The position numbers were made by a program, and so were the translations under genes. Shown here in pieces: positions 10,621 to 22,016 of a stretch of 64,000 nt of DNA; position 1 is the stretch's first letter; each line of letters starts with the position of its first letter. The notes below the pieces were generated by a model, which worked only from the letters and a program-made list of their open reading frames with translations, was not told the DNA's origin and searched no databases. Origin of the DNA: Pseudomonas viridiflava (lineage in GTDB: Bacteria > Pseudomonadota > Gammaproteobacteria > Pseudomonadales > Pseudomonadaceae); assembly GCF_900591205.1 (NCBI RefSeq), contig NZ_UUPU01000001.1, forward strand, positions 124,001 through 188,000, given 5' to 3'.

Positions 10621-11091
10621 GTGAACATTAATGCAACCATTATTGGTCAGTCCTTAGCGTTCTTGATTTTTGTCGTTTTCTGCATGAAGTTCGTATGGCC
10701 TCCGGTCATCGCCGCTTTGCACGAACGTCAGAAGAAGATCGCAGATGGGCTGGACGCTGCCTCCCGTGCAGCTCGCGACCTGGAGTTGGCCCAAGAGAAA
10801 GCGGGCCATCAACTGCGCGATGCTAAGGCACAGGCAGCTGAAATCATTGAGCAAGCCAAGAAACGCGGTAATCAGATTGTTGAAGAGGCCGTTGAAAAGG
10901 CCCGTATCGACGCTGACCGTGTGAAGGTTCAGGCTCAGGCCGAGATCGAACAGGAATTGAACAGTGTCAAAGATGCGCTGCGTGCCCAACTGGGTGCTCT
11001 GGCCGTCGGCGGTGCTGAGAAGATCCTGGGTGCCACAATCGATCAAAACGCGCACGCGGAGCTGGTAAACAAACTGGCTGCTGAAATTTAA
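10621..11091 (+). CDS. atpF: F1Fo ATP synthase subunit b
   Basis: Peripheral-stalk subunit, present as a dimer. The 156-residue protein has one N-terminal transmembrane helix ('[15 protein letters not shown]') followed by a long charged alpha-helical coiled coil to the C-terminus. I chose the GTG at 10621, which gives Met-Asn-Ile-Asn-Ala as in other Pseudomonas b subunits and has GAGCGAGG upstream. Longer in-frame starts from 10585 would put non-conserved residues before the membrane helix and overlap the stem-loop. Confidence 0.96.
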   Translation: MNINATIIGQSLAFLIFVVFCMKFVWPPVIAALHERQKKIADGLDAASRAARDLELAQEKAGHQLRDAKAQAAEIIEQAKKRGNQIVEEAVEKARIDADRVKVQAQAEIEQELNSVKDALRAQLGALAVGGAEKILGATIDQNAHAELVNKLAAEI

Positions 11092-11103
11092 GCGAGGGCG
11101 ATC

Positions 11104-11640
11104 ATGGCAGAATTGACCACGTTGGCCCGACCTTACGCTAAGGCAGCCTTCGAGCACGCCCAGGCCCACCAGCAGCTGGCCTCTTGGTCAGCCATGCTCG
11201 GCCTGGCTGCAGCAGTGTCGCAAGACGACACCATGCAGCGCGTGCTCAAGGCCCCGCGACTGACGAGCGCAGACAAGGCCGCCACTTTTATTGAAGTGTG
11301 CGGCGACAAGTTTGATGTGAAAGTGCAGAACTTCATCCACGTCGTTGCCGAAAACGACCGTCTCCCGCTTTTGCCGGAGATCGCCGCTCTGTTCGACCTG
11401 TACAAGGCCGAGCAAGAGAAGTCGGTAGACGTTGAAGTCACCAGTGCTTTTGCATTGAACCAAGAACAGCAAGACAAACTCGCCAAGGTTCTCAGTGCAC
11501 GACTCGACCGGGAAGTGCGCCTGCAAGTTGCGGAAGACAAATCCCTCATTGGGGGTGTTGTCATTCGCGCCGGCGACCTGGTTATCGATGGCTCGATTCG
11601 CGGCAAACTCGCGAATCTTGCCGAAGCATTGAAATCTTGA
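11104..11640 (+). CDS. atpH: F1Fo ATP synthase subunit delta
   Basis: Links the peripheral stalk to the top of the alpha3beta3 head. The 178-residue protein has the family's N-terminal helical domain ('[14 protein letters not shown]') and the conserved C-terminal '[20 protein letters not shown]'. It starts 12 bases after atpF and ends 21 bases before atpA; no hairpin lies in either junction. Confidence 0.97.
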   Translation: MAELTTLARPYAKAAFEHAQAHQQLASWSAMLGLAAAVSQDDTMQRVLKAPRLTSADKAATFIEVCGDKFDVKVQNFIHVVAENDRLPLLPEIAALFDLYKAEQEKSVDVEVTSAFALNQEQQDKLAKVLSARLDREVRLQVAEDKSLIGGVVIRAGDLVIDGSIRGKLANLAEALKS

Positions 11641-11661
11641 GTTTGAAGGGGCAGCAGAGCA

Positions 11662-13206
11662 ATGCAGCAACTCAATCCTTCCGAAATAAGTGAAATTATC
11701 AAGGGCCGCATCGACAAGCTCGATGTGACCTCCCAAGCCCGTAACGAAGGCACTGTCGTCAGCGTATCTGACGGCATCGTGCGGATTCACGGTCTGGCCG
11801 ACGTAATGTACGGCGAGATGATCGAGTTTCCGGGCGGCGTCTACGGTATGGCCCTCAACCTGGAGCAAGACTCCGTAGGTGCCGTTGTATTGGGCGCGTA
11901 CACCAGTCTGGCTGAAGGCATGAGCGCCAAGTGCACAGGCCGCATCCTGGAGGTTCCGGTTGGTAAGGAACTGCTGGGTCGCGTAGTCGACGCACTGGGT
12001 AACCCTGTTGACGGTAAAGGTCCACTGGGCAACACCGAGACCGACGCGGTCGAGAAAGTTGCTCCAGGCGTGATCTGGCGTAAGTCGGTAGACCAGCCTG
12101 TACAGACTGGCTACAAGGCTGTCGATGCCATGATCCCTGTCGGCCGTGGCCAGCGTGAGCTGATCATCGGTGACCGTCAGATCGGTAAAACCGCTCTGGC
12201 GATCGACGCGATCATCAACCAGAAGAACAGCGGCATTTTCTGCGTCTACGTAGCCATCGGTCAGAAGCAATCGACCATCGCCAACGTGGTTCGCAAGCTG
12301 GAAGAAAACGGCGCCCTGGCCAACACGATCATCGTGGCTGCCAGTGCTTCGGAATCTCCTGCGCTGCAATTCCTGGCACCGTACTCCGGTTGCACCATGG
12401 GTGAATTCTTCCGCGACCGCGGTGAAGACGCGCTGATCGTTTATGACGATCTGTCCAAGCAAGCAGTGGCTTACCGCCAGATTTCCCTGCTGCTGCGCCG
12501 TCCACCAGGCCGTGAAGCTTACCCAGGCGACGTGTTCTATCTCCACTCCCGTCTGCTGGAGCGCGCATCCCGCGTTTCGGAAGAGTACGTAGAGAAGTTC
12601 ACCAACGGCGCAGTGACCGGCAAAACCGGTTCCCTGACCGCACTGCCGATCATCGAAACCCAGGCTGGCGACGTTTCCGCGTTCGTTCCGACCAACGTGA
12701 TTTCCATCACCGACGGTCAGATCTTCCTGGAATCGGCCATGTTCAACTCCGGGATCCGTCCTGCAGTGAACGCCGGTGTTTCGGTATCCCGTGTGGGTGG
12801 TGCCGCTCAGACCAAGATCATCAAGAAGCTCTCCGGTGGTATCCGTACCGCTCTGGCTCAGTACCGTGAACTGGCGGCATTCGCCCAGTTCGCTTCTGAC
12901 CTGGACGAAGCGACCCGTAAGCAACTTGAGCATGGTCAGCGCGTTACCGAGCTGATGAAGCAGAAGCAATACGCCCCAATGTCGATCGCTGACATGGCGT
13001 TGTCGCTGTATGCCGCTGAGCGTGGGTTCCTGACCGACGTTGAAATCGCCAAGGTCGGCAGCTTTGAACAAGCGCTGATTGCTTACTTCAACCGCGATCA
13101 CGCCGAATTGATGGCGAAGATCAACGTGAAGGGTGACTTCAATGACGATATCGACGCTGGCATGAAAGCCGGTATCGAGAAGTTCAAGGCCACCCAAACC
13201 TGGTAA
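11662..13206 (+). CDS. atpA: F1Fo ATP synthase subunit alpha
   Basis: Non-catalytic nucleotide-binding subunit, three per F1. The 514-residue protein has the Walker A motif '[15 protein letters not shown]' (about residues 169-183), '[13 protein letters not shown]' and the F-ATPase alpha/beta signature region around '[14 protein letters not shown]'. Full-length match to gammaproteobacterial alpha. A GNRA-capped hairpin follows its stop. Confidence 0.98.
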   Translation: MQQLNPSEISEIIKGRIDKLDVTSQARNEGTVVSVSDGIVRIHGLADVMYGEMIEFPGGVYGMALNLEQDSVGAVVLGAYTSLAEGMSAKCTGRILEVPVGKELLGRVVDALGNPVDGKGPLGNTETDAVEKVAPGVIWRKSVDQPVQTGYKAVDAMIPVGRGQRELIIGDRQIGKTALAIDAIINQKNSGIFCVYVAIGQKQSTIANVVRKLEENGALANTIIVAASASESPALQFLAPYSGCTMGEFFRDRGEDALIVYDDLSKQAVAYRQISLLLRRPPGREAYPGDVFYLHSRLLERASRVSEEYVEKFTNGAVTGKTGSLTALPIIETQAGDVSAFVPTNVISITDGQIFLESAMFNSGIRPAVNAGVSVSRVGGAAQTKIIKKLSGGIRTALAQYRELAAFAQFASDLDEATRKQLEHGQRVTELMKQKQYAPMSIADMALSLYAAERGFLTDVEIAKVGSFEQALIAYFNRDHAELMAKINVKGDFNDDIDAGMKAGIEKFKATQTW

Positions 13207-13211
13207 GCCGC

Positions 13212-13235
13212 AGCGGGAGCCGCAAGGCTCCCGCT
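13212..13235 (+). ncRNA. GNRA-capped RNA hairpin after atpA
   Basis: AGCGGGAGCC-gcaa-GGCTCCCGCT is a perfect 10-bp stem closed by a GCAA (GNRA) tetraloop, 5 bases after the atpA stop. No T-tract follows, so transcription should continue into atpG. It is likely to be a stable RNA structure that ends or protects the atpA part of the message. Confidence 0.65.
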
Positions 13236-13256
13236 TGCTAACCTGATAGGTGTTAC

Positions 13257-14117
13257 ATGGCAGGCGCAAAAGAGATTCGCAGTAAGATTGCGAGCATCAA
13301 AAGCACGCAAAAGATTACCAGCGCCATGGAAAAAGTGGCGGTCAGCAAAATGCGCAAGGCACAAATGCGCATGGCTGCTAGCCGTCCTTATGCGGAGCGT
13401 ATCCGCCAGGTAATTGGGCATCTGGCCAACGCCAACCCGGAATACCGCCACCCGTTCATGATCGACCGCGAAGTTAAGCGTGTGGGTTATGTGGTTGTGA
13501 GCAGTGACCGTGGTTTGTGCGGTGGTTTGAATACCAACCTGTTCAAGGCCCTGGTCAAGGACATGGCGGTAAACCGCGAAAAAGGCGTCGAGATCGATCT
13601 GTGTGTTGTTGGTAGCAAGGGTGCGGCCTTTTTCCGTAACTTCGGCGGTAACGTCGTTGCAGCTATCAGCCACCTGGGTGAAGAGCCGTCGATCAATGAT
13701 TTGATCGGCAGTGTGAAGGTGATGCTGGATGCGTACCTGGAGGGCCGGATTGACCGCCTTTCCGTGGTATCCAACAAGTTCATCAACACCATGACCCAGC
13801 AGCCAACCGTGGAGCAATTGATTCCACTGGTGGCGACTCCGGATCAGGAACTCAAGCACCACTGGGACTACCTCTACGAACCAGACGCCAAAGAGCTGCT
13901 TGACGGCTTGATGGTGCGCTACGTGGAGTCGCAGGTTTACCAGGCGGTGGTCGAGAACAACGCAGCTGAACAAGCGGCGCGGATGATCGCGATGAAAAAC
14001 GCTACCGATAACGCCGGTGATCTGATCAGCGATTTGCAGCTGATCTACAACAAGGCGCGTCAGGCTGCGATCACCCAAGAGATCTCGGAAATCGTCGGCG
14101 GCGCTGCCGCGGTTTAA
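13257..14117 (+). CDS. atpG: F1Fo ATP synthase subunit gamma
   Basis: Central rotor shaft. The 286-residue protein has the N-terminal helix with '[20 protein letters not shown]' and the central '[18 protein letters not shown]'. The conserved C-terminal helix '[21 protein letters not shown]' packs inside the alpha3beta3 barrel. One copy per enzyme; 27 bases separate it from atpD. Confidence 0.98.
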   Translation: MAGAKEIRSKIASIKSTQKITSAMEKVAVSKMRKAQMRMAASRPYAERIRQVIGHLANANPEYRHPFMIDREVKRVGYVVVSSDRGLCGGLNTNLFKALVKDMAVNREKGVEIDLCVVGSKGAAFFRNFGGNVVAAISHLGEEPSINDLIGSVKVMLDAYLEGRIDRLSVVSNKFINTMTQQPTVEQLIPLVATPDQELKHHWDYLYEPDAKELLDGLMVRYVESQVYQAVVENNAAEQAARMIAMKNATDNAGDLISDLQLIYNKARQAAITQEISEIVGGAAAV

Positions 14118-15521
<1,404 letters not shown>

Positions 15522-15526
15522 TCCCG

Positions 15527-15544
15527 GCGCCCGGCGACGGGCGC
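15527..15544 (+). ncRNA. GNRA-capped RNA hairpin after atpD
   Basis: GCGCCCG-gcga-CGGGCGC is a perfect 7-bp stem with a GCGA (GNRA) tetraloop, extendable by one G-T pair, 5 bases after atpD. It has the same placement and loop class as the hairpin after atpA. Confidence 0.6.
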
Positions 15545-15565
15545 TCATCAGGTTGAGGCAATCAG

Positions 15566-15982
15566 ATGGCTATGACAGTCCATTGCGATATCGTCAGCGC
15601 GGAAGGGGAAATCTATTCCGGCCTGATCGAGATGGTAGTAGCGCATGGCGGCTTGGGTGATCTTGGTATCGCCATGGGTCACGCTCCGTTACTTACTGAT
15701 CTCAAGCCAGGTCCGATTACTCTGACCCAGCAGAACGGGGAAAAGGAGGTGTTCTACATCTCTGGTGGTTTCCTCGAAGTTCAGCCAAACAAGGTCACAG
15801 TACTTGCCGACACTGTGCAACGTGCTGGCGACCTGGATGAAGCTTCTGCTCAGGAAGCCGTAAAGGCTGCCGAGAAGGCCCTGAACGAAAAGGGTGCGGA
15901 CTTCGACTACAGCGCTGCTGCTGTACGTCTGGCCGAAGCTGCAGCTCAGCTGCGCACGCTCCAGCAGTTGCGCAAGAAGTAA
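15566..15982 (+). CDS. atpC: F1Fo ATP synthase subunit epsilon
   Basis: Rotor subunit that also inhibits ATP hydrolysis. The 138-residue protein has the N-terminal beta-sandwich ('[20 protein letters not shown]', '[19 protein letters not shown]') and the two C-terminal helices. A second in-frame ATG lies two codons downstream; the first has AGGTTGAGG upstream. Last gene of the operon, followed by a terminator. Confidence 0.97.
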   Translation: MAMTVHCDIVSAEGEIYSGLIEMVVAHGGLGDLGIAMGHAPLLTDLKPGPITLTQQNGEKEVFYISGGFLEVQPNKVTVLADTVQRAGDLDEASAQEAVKAAEKALNEKGADFDYSAAAVRLAEAAAQLRTLQQLRKK

Positions 15983-16017
15983 GCGGCCACGCCGTCATGC
16001 TTCATGTGCGATTGATT

Positions 16018-16050
16018 AAAAAGGGTAGCCTCGGCTACCCTTTTTCTTTT
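16018..16050 (+). terminator. Rho-independent terminator of the atp operon
   Basis: AAAAAGGGTAGC-ctcg-GCTACCCTTTTT followed by CTTTT is a perfect hairpin with flanking A/T tracts, 36 bases after the atpC stop. The A-run on the 5' side could make it act on both strands. Confidence 0.9.
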
Positions 16051-16105
16051 TTAGCAAAACACTTCTCTGGTCTGAAGCCGGACCGCCCAGGATTGGTAGC
16101 CATTC

Positions 16106-17473
16106 ATGTCTCTTGAAATCGTCATTCTCGCCGCAGGCCAGGGCACCCGCATGCGTTCGGCCCTGCCCAAGGTGCTGCACCCGGTGGCCGGCAATTCCAT
16201 GCTGGGCCATGTTATCCACAGCGCCCGGCAACTGGACCCGCAGCGAATTCACGTGGTGATTGGCCACGGTGCCGATGTGGTGCGTGAACGCCTGGCCGCT
16301 GACGACCTGAATTTTGTGTTGCAGGACAAACAGCTCGGCACCGGCCACGCCACCGCGCAAGCCGTGCCGTTCATCAGCGCCGACACAGTGCTGATCCTCT
16401 ACGGCGACGTCCCGTTGATTGAAGTGCAAACCCTGCAACGCCTGCTCAAGCACGTAGTCCCCGGCCAGATGGGCTTGCTCACCGTTGAGCTGGATGACCC
16501 GACCGGCTACGGCCGCATTGTGCGCAACGCCGACGGCAAGGTCGCGGCCATCGTCGAGCACAAGGACGCCAGCGAAGCGCAGCGTGCTATTACCGAAGGC
16601 AACACCGGCATTCTCGCGGTTCCCGCCAATAAGCTGGCTGACTGGATGAGCCGTCTGTCCAATAACAACGTCCAGGGTGAGTACTACCTCACCGACGTGA
16701 TCGAAATGGCCGTGAGTGATGGCCTGGTAGTCGCCACCGAGCAACCCCACGACCCGATGGAAGTGCAGGGCGCCAACGACCGCAAGCAGCTTTCGGAGCT
16801 TGAGCGTCACTACCAACTGCGCGAAGGTCGCCGCCTGATGGCCCAGGGCGTGACCCTGCGCGACCCGGCGCGATTCGACGTGCGTGGTGAAGTCAGCGTC
16901 GGTCGCGACGTACTGATCGACATCAACGTGATCCTCGAAGGCCGCGTGATCATTGAGGATGACGTGGTGATCGGCCCGAATTGCGTGATCAAGGACAGCA
17001 CTCTGCGCAAGGGTGTGGTGATCAAGGCCAACAGTCATATCGACGGCGCCGTGATGGGCGAGGGCAGCGATGCGGGCCCATTTGCGCGGCTGCGTCCGGG
17101 CACAGTGATGGGCGCCAGGGCCCACGTTGGCAATTTCGTCGAACTGAAGAACGCGGTAATGGGCGACGATGCCAAGGCTGGCCATTTGGCCTACCTCGGT
17201 GACGCAACAATCGGGGCTCGCACCAACATTGGCGCCGGCGCCATTACCTGTAACTACGATGGCGCGAACAAGTATCAGACGACTATTGGCGAGGATGTAT
17301 TTATCGGCTCCAATAACTCGTTGATCGCTCCCGTCACCATTGGTGATGGTTCGAACACAGCAGCAGGCTCAACCATCAACCAGGATGTGGATAAGTCTCA
17401 ACTGGCTGTTGCTCGCGCCCGTCAACGCAATATCGACGGCTGGAAACGCCCGGTCAAAATCAAAAAGACCTGA
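16106..17473 (+). CDS. glmU: Bifunctional N-acetylglucosamine-1-P uridyltransferase / glucosamine-1-P acetyltransferase
   Basis: Makes UDP-GlcNAc from glucosamine-1-phosphate, acetyl-CoA and UTP for peptidoglycan and LPS. The 455-residue protein has the N-terminal pyrophosphorylase domain ('[20 protein letters not shown]', residues 8-27; 'YGDVPLI') and a C-terminal left-handed beta-helix of hexapeptide repeats. The acetyltransferase region contains '[20 protein letters not shown]' and '[20 protein letters not shown]'. Together with glmS this places amino-sugar synthesis directly after the ATP synthase operon, as in other pseudomonads. Three exact DnaA boxes lie in or just after the gene (16212-16220, 17386-17394, 17475-17483). 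Confidence 0.97.
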   Translation: MSLEIVILAAGQGTRMRSALPKVLHPVAGNSMLGHVIHSARQLDPQRIHVVIGHGADVVRERLAADDLNFVLQDKQLGTGHATAQAVPFISADTVLILYGDVPLIEVQTLQRLLKHVVPGQMGLLTVELDDPTGYGRIVRNADGKVAAIVEHKDASEAQRAITEGNTGILAVPANKLADWMSRLSNNNVQGEYYLTDVIEMAVSDGLVVATEQPHDPMEVQGANDRKQLSELERHYQLREGRRLMAQGVTLRDPARFDVRGEVSVGRDVLIDINVILEGRVIIEDDVVIGPNCVIKDSTLRKGVVIKANSHIDGAVMGEGSDAGPFARLRPGTVMGARAHVGNFVELKNAVMGDDAKAGHLAYLGDATIGARTNIGAGAITCNYDGANKYQTTIGEDVFIGSNNSLIAPVTIGDGSNTAAGSTINQDVDKSQLAVARARQRNIDGWKRPVKIKKT

Positions 17474-17505
17474 GTTATCCACATACACACAGGCAACATA
17501 ACGCC

Positions 17506-17599
17506 AATGTGGGAGGGGGCTTACTCCCGATGGCGGTAGCTCAGTCAGCTTATGCATCGACTGACACACCGCGATCGGGAGCAAGCCCCCTCCCACATT
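17506..17599. repeat. REPIN (paired inverted REP elements) between glmU and glmR
   Basis: AATGTGGGAGGGGGCTTACT.. on the left is mirrored by ..GAGCAAGCCCCCTCCCACATT on the right, and an internal pair ('CAGTCAG'/'CTGACA' region) flanks a short centre. This is the structure of P. fluorescens REPINs: two REP sequences facing each other, about 94 bases in total. It sits in a non-coding gap, as these elements usually do. Confidence 0.88.
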
Positions 17600-17676
17600 T
17601 GCTATGCATCGGTTGAAAAAATGAGGGCAACCGCTTGACGATCTTTCATCAATAGGTTTTGATTGCCTTCGTTATC

Positions 17677-17715
17677 TTTCGAAACGAAACTTATCAACGC
17701 CATGTCGAAACGAAA
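17677..17715 (+). promoter_or_regulatory. Candidate GlmR operator pair overlapping the glmR start
   Basis: The 11-base word TCGAAACGAAA occurs twice, at 17679-17689 and 17705-17715, 26 bases apart. The second copy covers the start of glmR. The first is part of TTTCG-aaa-CGAAA, an inverted repeat. Placement over the start of a DeoR-type repressor suggests autoregulation, but this is inference from position. Confidence 0.4.
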
Positions 17716-18469
17716 TACACCCCAACGGCGCCACAACATCCTGACCTTGCTCAATGAACAGGGCGAAGTCAGCGTGGACGAGTTGGCCAAGCGTTTCGAA
17801 ACCTCGGAAGTGACCATCCGCAAGGACCTCGCCGCACTCGAAAGCAACGGCCTGCTGCTGCGTCGCTACGGTGGCGCGATCACTATGCCGCAGGAACTGG
17901 TCGGCGACGCCGCACAGCCCATCTCGGTCTACAAGCGCGCCATCGCACGTGCTGCCGTGATGCGCTTGCGCGAGCACGCCCGCATCATCATCGACAGCGG
18001 CAGCACCACCGCGGCCATGATCCCTGAACTGGGCCACCAGCCCGGCCTGGTGGTAATGACCAACTCCCTGCACGTGGCCAGCGCCTTGAGCGAACTGGAA
18101 CACGAGCCGGTGCTGTTGATGACCGGCGGCACCTGGGACCCGCATTCGGACTCGTTCCAGGGTCAGGTCGCCGAGCAAGTGTTGCGTTCCTACGACTTTG
18201 ATCAACTGTTCATCGGCGCCGACGGCATCGACTTGCAGCGCGGCACCACTACCTTCAATGAATTGCTGGGCCTGAGCCGTGTGATGGCCGAGGTCGCCCG
18301 CGAAGTGGTGGTGATGGTCGAATCCGACAAGATCGGCCGCAAGATTCCCAACCTGGAACTGCCCTGGAGCAGTGTCCATACCCTTATTACCGATGATCGC
18401 CTGCCGCTTGAGGCCCGCGACCAGATCCAAGCCCGCGGCATTACGCTGATATGCGCGGCAATCATCTAG
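17702..18469 (+). CDS. glmR: DeoR-family transcriptional regulator GlmR
   Basis: Repressor-type regulator that probably senses a sugar phosphate and controls amino-sugar synthesis. The 255-residue protein has an N-terminal DeoR helix-turn-helix ('[20 protein letters not shown]', about residues 20-39) followed by 'LLRRYGGAI'. The C-terminal DeoRC sugar-phosphate-binding domain has '[12 protein letters not shown]' and '[16 protein letters not shown]'. It stands between glmU and glmS, where P. aeruginosa has glmR. I use the ATG at 17702, giving Met-Ser-Lys-Arg; a longer form from 17663 would run through the putative operator. It ends 10 bases before glmS and is probably co-transcribed with it. 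Confidence 0.9.
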   Translation: MSKRNTPQRRHNILTLLNEQGEVSVDELAKRFETSEVTIRKDLAALESNGLLLRRYGGAITMPQELVGDAAQPISVYKRAIARAAVMRLREHARIIIDSGSTTAAMIPELGHQPGLVVMTNSLHVASALSELEHEPVLLMTGGTWDPHSDSFQGQVAEQVLRSYDFDQLFIGADGIDLQRGTTTFNELLGLSRVMAEVAREVVVMVESDKIGRKIPNLELPWSSVHTLITDDRLPLEARDQIQARGITLICAAII

Positions 18470-18479
18470 GAGAAGCACC

Positions 18480-20312
18480 ATGTGTGGAATTGTAGGCGCA
18501 GTCGCTGAACGCAACGTCACCGCCATCCTGCTTGAGGGCCTCAAGCGTCTGGAGTACCGCGGCTATGACAGCGCCGGTGTGGCGGTCTTCACCAACGCCG
18601 GCAAACTTGAGCGCGTACGTCGCCCGGGCAAGGTCAGTGAGCTGGAGCAGGCCCTGCTCGGTGAGCCGCTGGTCGGCCGCCTGGGCATTGCCCACACCCG
18701 CTGGGCCACCCACGGCGCGCCGTGCGAACGCAATGCTCACCCGCACTTCTCCGGTGACCTGGCCGTGGTGCACAACGGCATCATCGAAAACCACGAAGTG
18801 CTGCGCGAACAGCTCAAGGGCCTTGGCTATGTGTTCACCTCGGACACCGACACCGAAGTGATTGCCCACCTGCTGAACCACAAGCTCAAGGACCTCGGTG
18901 ACCTGACTGTCGCCCTCAAGGCCACTGTCAAGGAACTGCACGGCGCCTATGGTCTGGCCGTGATCAGTGCCAGCCAACCCGACCGCGTGGTCGCCGCCCG
19001 CAGTGGCAGCCCGCTGGTGATCGGCCTGGGCTTGGGCGAGAACTTCCTCGCTTCCGACCAACTGGCCCTGCGCCAGGTCACTGATCGTTTCATGTACTTG
19101 GAAGAAGGCGATATCGCCGACATCCGCCGCGAAAGCGTGGCGATATGGGACGTTAACGGCAACCCCGTCGAGCGTGAAGCCGTGCAATACCGTGACGGCG
19201 CTGAAGCGGCCGACAAGGGTGAGTTCCGCCACTTCATGCTCAAGGAAATCCACGAGCAACCGGCCGTCGTGCAACGCACCCTGGAAGGTCGCCTTGGCGA
19301 CCAGCAAGTACTGGTCAACGCCTTCGGCCCGCAAGCCGCCGAGCTGTTCGCCAAAGTGCGCAATGTGCAGATCGTCGCCTGCGGCACCAGCTACCACGCG
19401 GGCATGGTGGCCCGTTATTGGCTGGAAGAGCTGGCCGGCATCCCGTGCCAGGTCGAAGTCGCCAGCGAATTCCGCTACCGCAAGGTGGTGGTGCAGCCTG
19501 ACACGCTGTTCGTGACGATCTCTCAGTCCGGCGAAACCGCCGACACGTTGGCCGCCCTGCGCAATGCCAAGGAGCTGGGTTTCCTCGCCAGCCTGGCGAT
19601 CTGCAACGTGAGCATCAGTTCCCTGGTGCGTGAGTCCGACCTGACCCTGCTGACCCAGGCCGGCCGCGAAATCGGCGTGGCGTCTACCAAGGCTTTCACC
19701 ACCCAACTGGTCGGTCTGCTGCTGCTGACCCTGTCCCTGGGCCAGGTTCGCGGCACATTGGCTGCGGGCGTCGAGGCCCGTTTGGTGGAAGAACTGCGCC
19801 GCCTGCCGACCCGCCTGGGCGAAGCCTTGGCTATGGATAGCACCGTAGAAAAAGTCGCCGAACTGTTCGCCGACAAGAACCACACCCTGTTCCTTGGCCG
19901 TGGCGCGCAATACCCGGTGGCGATGGAAGGCTCGCTCAAACTCAAGGAAATCTCCTACATTCACGCCGAAGCCTACCCGGCTGGCGAGCTGAAACACGGC
20001 CCGTTGGCGCTGGTGGATGACGACATGCCGGTGGTCACCGTTGCGCCGAACAACGAACTGCTGGAAAAGCTCAAATCCAACCTGCAGGAAGTACGCGCCC
20101 GTGGCGGCCAACTGATCGTGTTCGCCGACGAAAAAGCCGGCATGACCAACGGTGAAGGCACTCACGTGATCAACATGCCGCACATCCACGACACCCTGTC
20201 GCCGATCCTCTACACCATCCCGCTGCAACTGCTGTCTTACTACGTGGCCGTGCTCAAGGGCACCGACGTGGACCAGCCACGCAACCTGGCGAAGTCGGTG
20301 ACGGTGGAGTAA
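18480..20312 (+). CDS. glmS: Glutamine-fructose-6-phosphate aminotransferase (isomerising)
   Basis: Makes glucosamine-6-phosphate from fructose-6-phosphate and glutamine, the first step to UDP-GlcNAc. The 610-residue protein starts Met-Cys-Gly-Ile-Val-Gly, where Cys2 is the amidotransferase nucleophile. It then has '[15 protein letters not shown]', two SIS sugar-isomerase domains ('[14 protein letters not shown]', '[20 protein letters not shown]') and the invariant C-terminus 'NLAKSVTVE'. The gene's last bases form the Tn7 target. AGGAGAAG upstream is a good ribosome-binding site. Confidence 0.98.
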   Translation: MCGIVGAVAERNVTAILLEGLKRLEYRGYDSAGVAVFTNAGKLERVRRPGKVSELEQALLGEPLVGRLGIAHTRWATHGAPCERNAHPHFSGDLAVVHNGIIENHEVLREQLKGLGYVFTSDTDTEVIAHLLNHKLKDLGDLTVALKATVKELHGAYGLAVISASQPDRVVAARSGSPLVIGLGLGENFLASDQLALRQVTDRFMYLEEGDIADIRRESVAIWDVNGNPVEREAVQYRDGAEAADKGEFRHFMLKEIHEQPAVVQRTLEGRLGDQQVLVNAFGPQAAELFAKVRNVQIVACGTSYHAGMVARYWLEELAGIPCQVEVASEFRYRKVVVQPDTLFVTISQSGETADTLAALRNAKELGFLASLAICNVSISSLVRESDLTLLTQAGREIGVASTKAFTTQLVGLLLLTLSLGQVRGTLAAGVEARLVEELRRLPTRLGEALAMDSTVEKVAELFADKNHTLFLGRGAQYPVAMEGSLKLKEISYIHAEAYPAGELKHGPLALVDDDMPVVTVAPNNELLEKLKSNLQEVRARGGQLIVFADEKAGMTNGEGTHVINMPHIHDTLSPILYTIPLQLLSYYVAVLKGTDVDQPRNLAKSVTVE

Positions 20313-20340
20313 AGCGCCGCTCCCCGGAGGCCCGCCGAGG
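20277..20340 (+). other. Predicted chromosomal Tn7 attachment site (attTn7)
   Basis: The 3' end of glmS (20277-20312, encoding [10 protein letters not shown]) is the conserved TnsD-binding region. Known insertions fall about 25 bases after the stop, here near 20337. No Tn7 end sequence is visible, so the site looks unoccupied. Confidence 0.7.
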
Positions 20341-20946
20341 TCCTGGGGATAAAAATCTAATCGCTTGGAGGCCTTGAAGGTCTCCGAGCCATCTCAATAT
20401 TCCCCGTACACCTTTCCCCTCCTGTTTTTGACTTCTGCGTCAGCGTCGTAGGTGTTTGCACGAGCTACGTAGGTCTTCCCCTTATGTAATGATTTGATCT
20501 ACTGCTTTTATAATCAATCGTCAGACGGTATAGCTGATTAATGTAAATGTTTTGATACAAATTATGTGTTGTACGTATGTTGTGTTAAGGCACCGTGTTC
20601 AGCTGTAAATTGCACCGGCCTGTCGGTCAGGTTTTAATATCCAAGTGACGAGTCTGCGAAGCACGTCATATTGGAACAAAGATGAACATATTTGATTATC
20701 GTATTCTGGTCAGGCGTTTTTTTGCAGGCATAGTTTGTACGCCTGCAGGCTGTGAGTTTCATGGGCTTGAGTGTCGCGGGTGTCGGGATAGAGGTGGCTA
20801 TCGCCGCTCAATCAAGTTAACCTCCTCGCCTTTAACCGGAAGCCGGTCGGTATTCACATAGCATCGGCGCCACCTGATTTGTTTTGCGCAGGGAGTGTTG
20901 CGTTGATGGTTCTAACAGCCCTACACGCATTTTTTGTGTGCGCTTT
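20341..20946. other. 606-base intergenic region, no supported gene
   Basis: This AT-richer stretch separates glmS from the glycan island. A GC hairpin (about 20363-20388, stem CTTGGAGGCC/GGTCTCCGAG with wobble pairs) lacks a T-tract. TATAAT at 20509-20514 looks like a -10, but no -35 is at correct spacing. A 59-codon open frame starts at the ATG near 20681, with poor ribosome binding and an unconvincing protein. The region probably contains the island promoter and 5' leader. Confidence 0.4.
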
Positions 20947-21873
20947 ATGAGTGAGTCCGATATTTTTCCCCTGCCGAAAGTGGTTGTTCTGCTGGCCGCC
21001 TATAATGGTGAGCGTTGGGTGGATGAGCAAGTGCAGTCCATCCTGAATCAGCAGGGTGTAGATATTAGTTTGCACATCAGTGTCGATGAAGGGCGCGACA
21101 ACACTCAGCAGTTATGTGAAACCTATGCTGCGAAGTACTCGAATGTCACGTTGCTGCCTTCTGGCCGATTCGGCAGTGCAGGGCGAAACTTTTTCAGGTT
21201 GTTGCGGGATGTAGAACTGACTGAGCTCGATTATGTGGCATTCGCGGATCAAGACGATATCTGGCTGCTCGATAAATTAAAGCGATCCATCGCGCAACTG
21301 TCCGAGCACCAAGCCGGTGCGTACTCCAGCAATGTGCTTGCCTTTTGGCCCGATGGGCGCCATGAGATATTGGACAAGGCCCAGCCGCAAGTGCGCTGGG
21401 ATTATCTTTTTGAGGCAGCAGGGCCGGGGTGCACGTACGTGCTCAGCCCGCCGCTGGCCCGTGCCTTGCAGGTGTTCGTACGCGAACAATGGCACGCGCT
21501 GCAGAATGTCGCGCTGCATGATTGGTTTACCTACGCGTTTGCCCGGCAGGCGGGTTGGGGATGGGTCATCGACTCCCGCCCCAGCCTGCTGTATCGCCAG
21601 CATGGCAATAATGAGTTTGGCGCCAATACCTCATGGCGATCAATGTTCGGACGTCTCAAGCGGGTACGCGAGGGATGGTGGTTCGAGCAGATCGCGTTGA
21701 TCAGTGGGTTGGTGGGTGGTGATTGCAGACCACCGTTGGATGGCAAGGCCCTTGGGCGGCGTCAGTTTGCGTGGATGTTCAAGAATGCTCCCCAGTGCCG
21801 TCGTCGTCGACGTGATCAAGTACTTTTCGCTGCCCTGTGTGCGGTTGCCTGGTGTATTGGCGGCGCTAAATGA
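20947..21873 (+). CDS. Glycosyltransferase family 2 protein (rhamnosyltransferase-like)
   Basis: Likely adds a sugar to the island's surface glycan in the cytoplasm. The 308-residue protein has a GT-A fold start ('PKVVVLLAAYNGERWVDEQV'), the diphosphate-contacting region 'ISVDEG', the nucleotide/metal motif 'FADQDDIW' (about residues 96-103) and the acceptor-side 'HDWFTYAFA'. The pattern fits the rhamnosyltransferase branch of GT2, but donor and acceptor are unknown. The ATG at 20947 starts right at the conserved domain; an upstream TTG frame to 20884 adds unrelated residues. It stands apart from the next gene by 143 bases. Confidence 0.85.
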   Translation: MSESDIFPLPKVVVLLAAYNGERWVDEQVQSILNQQGVDISLHISVDEGRDNTQQLCETYAAKYSNVTLLPSGRFGSAGRNFFRLLRDVELTELDYVAFADQDDIWLLDKLKRSIAQLSEHQAGAYSSNVLAFWPDGRHEILDKAQPQVRWDYLFEAAGPGCTYVLSPPLARALQVFVREQWHALQNVALHDWFTYAFARQAGWGWVIDSRPSLLYRQHGNNEFGANTSWRSMFGRLKRVREGWWFEQIALISGLVGGDCRPPLDGKALGRRQFAWMFKNAPQCRRRRRDQVLFAALCAVAWCIGGAK

Positions 21874-21964
21874 CTGATCGCTCGTAAATCTCTCAGTGGC
21901 CAGGGCCCATGGGGTCTGCCAGGCACGCTGGTCGGTTCGTGGGGCATTATTATTTTTTGTTTTG

Positions 21965-21997
21965 ACGTCACGGCTAAACTTGGGATGTCCGTGACGT
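21965..21997 (+). repeat. Inverted repeat just upstream of the pyruvyltransferase-like gene
   Basis: ACGTCACGG and CCGTGACGT form a perfect 9-bp inverted repeat with a 15-base centre, ending two bases before the ribosome-binding site (AAGGAG) of the 22017 gene. It could be a protein-binding operator or an RNA hairpin affecting translation. A TTGACG hexamer overlaps its left arm. Confidence 0.5.
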
Positions 21998-22016
21998 ATA
22001 AGGAGAGACTGTCAGC

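Noticed and set aside
17528..17541. GGCGGTAGC resembling an ops/RfaH element
   Set aside because: It falls inside a REPIN upstream of glmR, not upstream of the glycan operon, so the match is probably chance.
18462..20228. 588-codon open frame on the minus strand opposite glmS
   Set aside because: It mirrors the codon structure of glmS; its product is low-complexity Gln/His/Val-rich with no recognisable family. Same for 4694-6292 (opposite mnmG), 11188-13269 (opposite atpA) and 14130-15548 (opposite atpD).
20681..20860. 59-codon open frame upstream of the first glycosyltransferase
   Set aside because: No good ribosome-binding site and a Cys/Arg-rich product with no recognisable pattern.
20337..20946. 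Tn7 insertion remnants after glmS
   Set aside because: No Tn7 end (TGTGGGCGG-type) or tns gene fragment was visible.
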